A stretch of 64,000 nt of DNA from Paenibacillus dendritiformis (GTDB lineage Bacteria; Bacillota; Bacilli; Paenibacillales; Paenibacillaceae). Below are positions 59,937 through 64,000 of this stretch, piece after piece. The stretch's first letter is position 1, and each line of letters opens with the position of its first letter. Under the pieces are notes generated by a model, which saw only the letters and a list, made by a program, of their open reading frames with translations, was not told where the DNA came from and did no database searches. Location of the stretch: the NCBI RefSeq assembly GCF_021654795.1, contig NZ_AP025344.1, positions 6,076,501-6,140,500 of the forward strand. Direction: 5' to 3'. Position numbers and translations under genes: made by a program.

Positions 59937-61768
59937 GCCGCGTGGATATGAGCCGCATGAGCGGGCGCGTGGCGGCGATCCAGGCCGAGGGGCTGACGCT
60001 CGCTCTCGAGGCGGGCGCGGATCCGATCCTGTGCGGCATCGACGTCCGCATCGGCGACGGGGAGACGGCGCTGCTGCTCGGGCCGAGCGGCTGCGGCAAG
60101 AGCTCGCTCGCCCTCTGCCTGGCCGGGCTGTACCCTCACGCCATCGACAGCGAGGTGCAGGGCCGGGTGCTGGTGTACGGGAAGCCGGTCAGCGAGCGGG
60201 CGGCGGGGAACGCGCCTTGGGCGGCCAGCATCGTGTTCCAGGATTTCGAGAGCCAATTCTGCCTGCTGCGGGTCGAGGAGGAGATCGCCTTCTGCCTGGA
60301 GAACCTCGGCTGTCCGCGGGAGGAGATGGACGGCCGCATCAGCGGGGCGCTGGCGGCGGTGGACCTCGCCCCCTGGCGCGAGGCGCCGATTCACGAGCTG
60401 TCCGGCGGCATGAAGCAGCGGCTGGCGCTGGCCTGCGCCATCGCGATGGAGACGCGCCTGCTCGTGCTCGACGAGCCGACATCGAATCTTGACCCGGCGT
60501 CCCGCAGACAGTTCGCGGCATACGTCCGCGAGCTCGCCCGGGCGCGCGGTCTGGCCGTGCTCGTCATCGAGCATCAGATCGACGAGTGGATCGGCCAGGC
60601 GGACCGGCTGCTCGTGATGGACGCCGCCGGCGCCATCGCTTACGACGGGCCGCCCGCCGCGTATTATGCCGGCGCGGCGCCGGAAGCGCCCGGCATCTGG
60701 CAGCCGGGTCCGCTCCGGCTGTACCGCGAGCTGAGGCGGCTTGTCCCGGGCGAGGAACCGCCGGCGAAGGCGGCGGTGTTGACGGAGCAGGACCTCGCCG
60801 CCGAGCTGGCCCGGTGGAGCGAGGCGGGCCGGGAGCGCGCGCTGCGGGCGCTCGCCGCGCCTTCCCCGTCCGGCTGCAGGGTAGCCGGAGTGCGGGCCGG
60901 AGGCGGACCCGCCCCTCTGCTGGAGGCGGAAGGCTTGCGCTTCCGGCGCGGCGGCCGCCCGGTGGCGGACGGGATCTCGCTGACCGTGCGCGCGGGAGAA
61001 TGGGTCGCCATCGCCGGGCCGAACGGGGCGGGCAAATCGACGCTCGCCTCGCTGCTGGCCGGGCTCAACGAGCCGGAGGCCGGAATGGTCCGGCTGCAGG
61101 GACGGCCTCTCGGCGACTACACGGAGAAGGAGCTCCGGACCTGGATCGGCTACGTCTTCCAAAATCCGGAGCATCAATTCATTACCGATACGGTCGCCGA
61201 TGAGCTTGCCTTCGGGCTCCGGCTGCAGGGCATTGCGCCGGCCGCGATCGAGCAGGCGGTTCAGGAAGCGCTGCGCCGCCTGCGGCTGGAGAATGCCGCC
61301 CAGGCGAGCCCGTTCTCGCTCAGCCAAGGCCAGAAGCGGCGGCTGAGCGTCGCTTCGGCGCTGACCGATGAGCAGAGGCTGCTCATCCTGGACGAGCCGA
61401 CTTACGGCCAGGACGCCGACACGACCCGCGAGCTGATGGATATGCTCGGGGAACGGGTCCGGCGCGGGAACGCGGTTATCATGATTACGCATGATATGGA
61501 GCTGGCCTATGCGTATGCGGATCGCATCCTTGTCCTCCGGGACGGACGCGCAGCCTATGACGGACCGCCCGCCTCGCTGTGGGCGGACCATGCGGAGCTG
61601 GCGGCGGACTGCCAGCTGCTGCCGCCGCTCCGCTGCGCGGCAGCCGGCAGGGTGGCCGGGCCCATCGGGAACAGGAGGGAGAAGCATGCTGAGCTTGCAG
61701 GAATGGAATCCGAGCATGAAGGGATTGGCGGTCATCATTGCCGTTATTCTGTTGTCGCTGACCCTTGA
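59933..61768 (+). CDS. ykoD: ECF transporter ATPase YkoD (two ATPase domains)
   Basis: A 611-residue fusion of two ATPase domains. Domain 1: Walker A GPSGCGKSS, signature LSGGMKQR, Walker B LLVLDEPTSNLD. Domain 2: GPNGAGKST, LSQGQKRR, LLILDEPTYGQD. They power the YkoE/YkoC module. The protein is about 120 residues longer than Bacillus subtilis YkoD, with a long Ala/Arg-rich linker between the domains and a tail that overlaps ykoC by 83 bases. The ATG at 59933 overlaps the ykoE stop as ATGA. Confidence 0.93.
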   Translation: MSRVDMSRMSGRVAAIQAEGLTLALEAGADPILCGIDVRIGDGETALLLGPSGCGKSSLALCLAGLYPHAIDSEVQGRVLVYGKPVSERAAGNAPWAASIVFQDFESQFCLLRVEEEIAFCLENLGCPREEMDGRISGALAAVDLAPWREAPIHELSGGMKQRLALACAIAMETRLLVLDEPTSNLDPASRRQFAAYVRELARARGLAVLVIEHQIDEWIGQADRLLVMDAAGAIAYDGPPAAYYAGAAPEAPGIWQPGPLRLYRELRRLVPGEEPPAKAAVLTEQDLAAELARWSEAGRERALRALAAPSPSGCRVAGVRAGGGPAPLLEAEGLRFRRGGRPVADGISLTVRAGEWVAIAGPNGAGKSTLASLLAGLNEPEAGMVRLQGRPLGDYTEKELRTWIGYVFQNPEHQFITDTVADELAFGLRLQGIAPAAIEQAVQEALRRLRLENAAQASPFSLSQGQKRRLSVASALTDEQRLLILDEPTYGQDADTTRELMDMLGERVRRGNAVIMITHDMELAYAYADRILVLRDGRAAYDGPPASLWADHAELAADCQLLPPLRCAAAGRVAGPIGNRREKHAELAGMESEHEGIGGHHCRYSVVADP

Positions 61769-62474
61769 TCCGATCACGCCGCTGCTGGCGCTCATCTGGA
61801 CCGCAGCGATGACATTCGCGCTTGGCCGCGTGCCGTGGAAGAAATGGCTGCTCGGCTTCGCTCCGTTCCTGATCATGAGTATCGGGTATGTATGGACGGC
61901 GCTATTGCTTTCGCGCGCAGCAGCGGACGGGGCTTCTGACGTGGTATGGGAGTGGGGAGCCTTCTCGGTAACGGCGGCAGCGCTGCATCAAGCGCTCTCG
62001 CTCGGACTGCGGGTGCTCATCTTCTCGGCGCTGTCGCTGCTGTTCATCCTGACGACGGACCCCGTCCGCTTCATGCTGAGCCTGATGCAGCAGTGCAGAT
62101 TGTCGCCGAAGTGGGCATACGGCATCCTGGCAGGCTACCGCTTCCTCCCGTTCTTCCGGGAGGAGCTGCGGATTCTGCAGCATGCGCACCGCATGCGCGG
62201 CCTGGAACGGGAACGCGGCTGGCGGGGCCGGCTGCGCGCCATGAAGCGGTATGCCATCCCGCTCCTCGCCTCCGCTATCCGCAAGTCGGAGCGCGTCGCC
62301 GTCGCCATGCTCTCCAAAGGCTTCACCGGCAAGCGGGAGCGCCCCTATTACGTGCGCCTGCGGGTGACCTGGAAGGATTGGCTGCTCCTGCTGCTGCTCA
62401 TCGGCGGCATCTGCGGATGCTATCTTTTGTCCTGGACAATCGGCTCGGTGAGGCTCTATCGGGGGGAATTGTAA
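61686..62474 (+). CDS. ykoC: ECF transporter T component YkoC
   Basis: A 262-residue energy-coupling transmembrane protein. Helices are followed by the two Ala-Arg-Gly-type cytoplasmic motifs (ILQHAHRMRGLERERG and VAVAMLSKGFTGKRER) that contact the ATPase. The ATG at 61686 follows AGGAGGG and lies inside the 3' part of ykoD. Last gene of the operon. Confidence 0.92.
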   Translation: MLSLQEWNPSMKGLAVIIAVILLSLTLDPITPLLALIWTAAMTFALGRVPWKKWLLGFAPFLIMSIGYVWTALLLSRAAADGASDVVWEWGAFSVTAAALHQALSLGLRVLIFSALSLLFILTTDPVRFMLSLMQQCRLSPKWAYGILAGYRFLPFFREELRILQHAHRMRGLERERGWRGRLRAMKRYAIPLLASAIRKSERVAVAMLSKGFTGKRERPYYVRLRVTWKDWLLLLLLIGGICGCYLLSWTIGSVRLYRGEL

Positions 62475-62538
62475 TCACTCCGCTGCGTTCCCGCTTCTAG
62501 GGACGCGGCGGCCATTCCCTCATCAACCAGCTTGCCGT

Positions 62539-63246
62539 TCAACGAATCGGGATGTAGATATCATATTGATTGTGGGGGGAGGAAGGCGCGAAGCGCTCAT
62601 CGAACGACTCGATAATAAGCGCATCCCTATCCTGTTCATGCCCATTCTTCTCCAGCCAGCGGTAAATGGAATGATAGGTCGCATGAACGTGCGCCCGCTC
62701 TAAAGAGCCATAGTGCGTGAAAAGAGCATACATCCGCGCGGGTATGTGCAGTTGAATAAAATCGTCGGGAATCCGTTCAACATGTTCTACCTCTAAGGTG
62801 ACATAATAGGTGAACTCTTTGTCCCGATTATGAGAGAGCCCGAGGCGTATGCTGGAATTGACGCATGGAATTTCCTCCTGGCGGCGCAGCAATTCAAGCC
62901 ATAGCCTGGGCGCCAAAACCTCCACCTCGCCGAACGCCGTATAGGGAGCCGTAAATTCAAATCCCGAAACCAGGAAAGAAGGCTTACTGATCATCTTCCC
63001 TCTCACCTCGGTTTGCTTCCCGACCGGAATGGAGGGGACTTTCCGTTCCGGCAGCACCTGATACCCGCCATGTATCCCGCTCTCGGAGTATAAAGGCAGC
63101 CCCATGGCGCTTAACTCCTGCAGATAGCGCCACATCGTGCGATAAGACACGCCGAACTCATCCGCCAGCTCCTGTACCGTATACCTTTTTTTTGAATTCA
63201 GTTTCATCATCAGTTCGATTAACCGCCTGCTTTTTGCCACGTCCAT
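62539..63246 (-). CDS. HTH regulator with GyrI-like effector domain
   Basis: A 235-residue regulator. An N-terminal DeoR/YafY-type HTH (residues 1-60, YTVQELADEFGVSYRTMWRY) is joined to a GyrI-like (AraC effector-binding) domain (FLVSGFEFTAPY, EFTYYVTLEVE, RMYALFTHYGSLE, ending QYDIYIPIR). Such domains bind small hydrophobic ligands. Divergent from a stand-alone GyrI-like protein with the same fold, so it may regulate that gene. Confidence 0.9.
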   Translation of the reverse strand: MDVAKSRRLIELMMKLNSKKRYTVQELADEFGVSYRTMWRYLQELSAMGLPLYSESGIHGGYQVLPERKVPSIPVGKQTEVRGKMISKPSFLVSGFEFTAPYTAFGEVEVLAPRLWLELLRRQEEIPCVNSSIRLGLSHNRDKEFTYYVTLEVEHVERIPDDFIQLHIPARMYALFTHYGSLERAHVHATYHSIYRWLEKNGHEQDRDALIIESFDERFAPSSPHNQYDIYIPIR

Positions 63247-63291
63247 CCCCTGCCGTCACTTTTTTTTGAACTATGACAGTTTTTGACCAAG

Positions 63292-63308
63292 TTTACTGCT
63301 AGCGTAAA
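63292..63308. promoter_or_regulatory. Possible operator between GyrI-like genes
   Basis: TTTAC and GTAAA with 7 bases between form a short inverted repeat in the 103-base gap between the divergent genes. A TTGACC lies just upstream on the plus strand. Weak evidence. Confidence 0.3.
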
Positions 63309-63349
63309 GGAGAAAGAAAAAATGATCAAGCGGGGATGGTGTATGAACG

Positions 63350-63820
63350 ATGGAAGGAAGTATTGTGACCAAAAAGGAGTTCAAAATAGCGGGAATGGGA
63401 TGGACGGGCCCTTTTTCGGCTGCGCCTGAAATTCCGGGTCTGTGGCGGGCGTTCGCGGAACGCGTGCATGAGATTGAATACCGGATCCACCCCTTCCAAT
63501 ATGTCGCGGCTAGCCATGACCGCCCGACGGACTTTACGTATTATATCGGTATAGAGGTGTCTGATTGGGGTCGACTGCCCGATGGAATGATCGGCCTTAC
63601 GATACCGACGCAACGGTACGCCCGCTTCACCTTCACAGGCCCCATGGCCCAAGTGTCCGATTTCTATGTGCGGTGCTTTGACTGGATAAGGCAGGAAGGC
63701 TATGAGAAAAACAAGGCCGTGCTCGGTCTCGAAAGCTATGATCAACGCTACCATCCCGCTGTTGACGATCCGGATCGGGTAACGAACGAGTTCGAGATCT
63801 ATATCCCCCTCCAATCCTAG
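63350..63820 (+). CDS. Stand-alone GyrI-like ligand-binding protein
   Basis: A 156-residue protein made of one GyrI-like domain (FKIAGMGWTGPFS, FTYYIGIEVSDW, RYARFTFTGPMAQV, ending EFEIYIPLQ). It resembles the effector domain of the divergent HTH regulator throughout. Possible roles are ligand sequestration or hydrolysis, as in SAV2435-like proteins. An ATG at 63350 or a GTG at 63365 (AAGGA at 6 bases) could start it. Confidence 0.88.
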   Translation: MEGSIVTKKEFKIAGMGWTGPFSAAPEIPGLWRAFAERVHEIEYRIHPFQYVAASHDRPTDFTYYIGIEVSDWGRLPDGMIGLTIPTQRYARFTFTGPMAQVSDFYVRCFDWIRQEGYEKNKAVLGLESYDQRYHPAVDDPDRVTNEFEIYIPLQS

Positions 63821-64000
63821 CCGCTCCTTGAGGGCGAGGCGAAGGATCGGGAGGCCTTCCCTCCTGCCCGTGAGGCTCCGGTGCCCGCGGGCAAGCCGGC
63901 CGCACTGGAGCCGCTTAGCCAGGCTGCGGCGCAGCCCGCTTGCAGCCGTGCCCGTTCCTGTCAGTCCTCTATCCAGACCTCGCTCAGGCGGCAGATTCCC
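63821..64000. other. Window end, no supported gene
   Basis: 180 bases of GC-rich sequence. Open frames run on both strands but without a start, ribosome site or recognisable protein. A gene could end here from outside the window. Confidence 0.3.

Overview
The window comes from a Gram-positive Firmicute, most likely a Paenibacillus of the alvei/thiaminolyticus/dendritiformis type. The evidence is a GC content near 55%, strong AGGAGG-type ribosome binding sites, Bacillus-style regulation (CcpA cre, GlpP-type leader terminators, Rex and Fnr boxes, a TPP riboswitch) and Bacillales families (GlpF/GlpK/GlpD, CydABCD, YkoFEDC, MoxR-DUF58-DUF4129, BcrA-like ABC transporter with a two-component system). 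The species assignment is inference. About fifty protein genes are seen, most on the minus strand. No rRNA, tRNA or CRISPR array was recognised.

Layout. 1-6.1 kb: a truncated MarR-ABC exporter operon, two proteins of unknown function (one AT-rich and secreted), an IS4-type transposase remnant, an AI-2E family permease and a DUF1836 protein. 6.3-11 kb: SGNH hydrolase, a nuclease-helicase fusion, and an MBL hydrolase-TetR operon behind twin operators. 11.9-16.4 kb: the glycerol genes glpD, glpK and glpF with leader terminators and a cre box. 16.6-19.9 kb: a divergent MocR/EamA pair, then decaying genes. 19.9-27.7 kb: a heterodimeric ABC exporter, an amidase, a Bcr/CflA transporter and a GNAT enzyme. 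28.5-34.7 kb: the cytochrome bd operon cydABCD with Fnr and Rex sites. 35-43 kb: a carbohydrate locus (binding protein, two permeases, two Gfo/Idh oxidoreductases, a secreted TIM-barrel-like protein, an AraC regulator). 43-47.6 kb: acyltransferase, ArsR/MFS pair and a glycolipid glycosyltransferase. 48-52 kb: MoxR-DUF58-DUF4129 operon. 52-56.2 kb: ABC transporter with a two-component system and a GNAT enzyme. 56.5-58.3 kb: a kinase-like/GAF/LuxR regulator. 58.5-62.5 kb: TPP riboswitch and the ykoFEDC thiamine-precursor transporter. 62.5-63.8 kb: a divergent pair of GyrI-like proteins.

The most unusual structure is a non-coding element present three times (minus strand 11407-11582, plus strand 28138-28313 and 47933-48108). 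Each copy has four 14-bp pseudopalindromes of the form YTGYA-N4/5-(T)RCAG. They are separated by spacers of exactly 36, 47 and 37 bases at all three loci, although the spacer sequences have diverged strongly. Each copy lies 3' of a gene read in the same direction and close to locus-specific tandem repeats. I do not recognise it as a described element.

Other points of interest: a kinase-like regulator that has lost both catalytic aspartates, an ABC pair whose one degenerate ATP site is distributed over both subunits, a membrane-protein gene broken by one in-frame stop, a 12-residue repeat expansion in the DUF4129 protein, and a probably leaderless arsR-type transcript.
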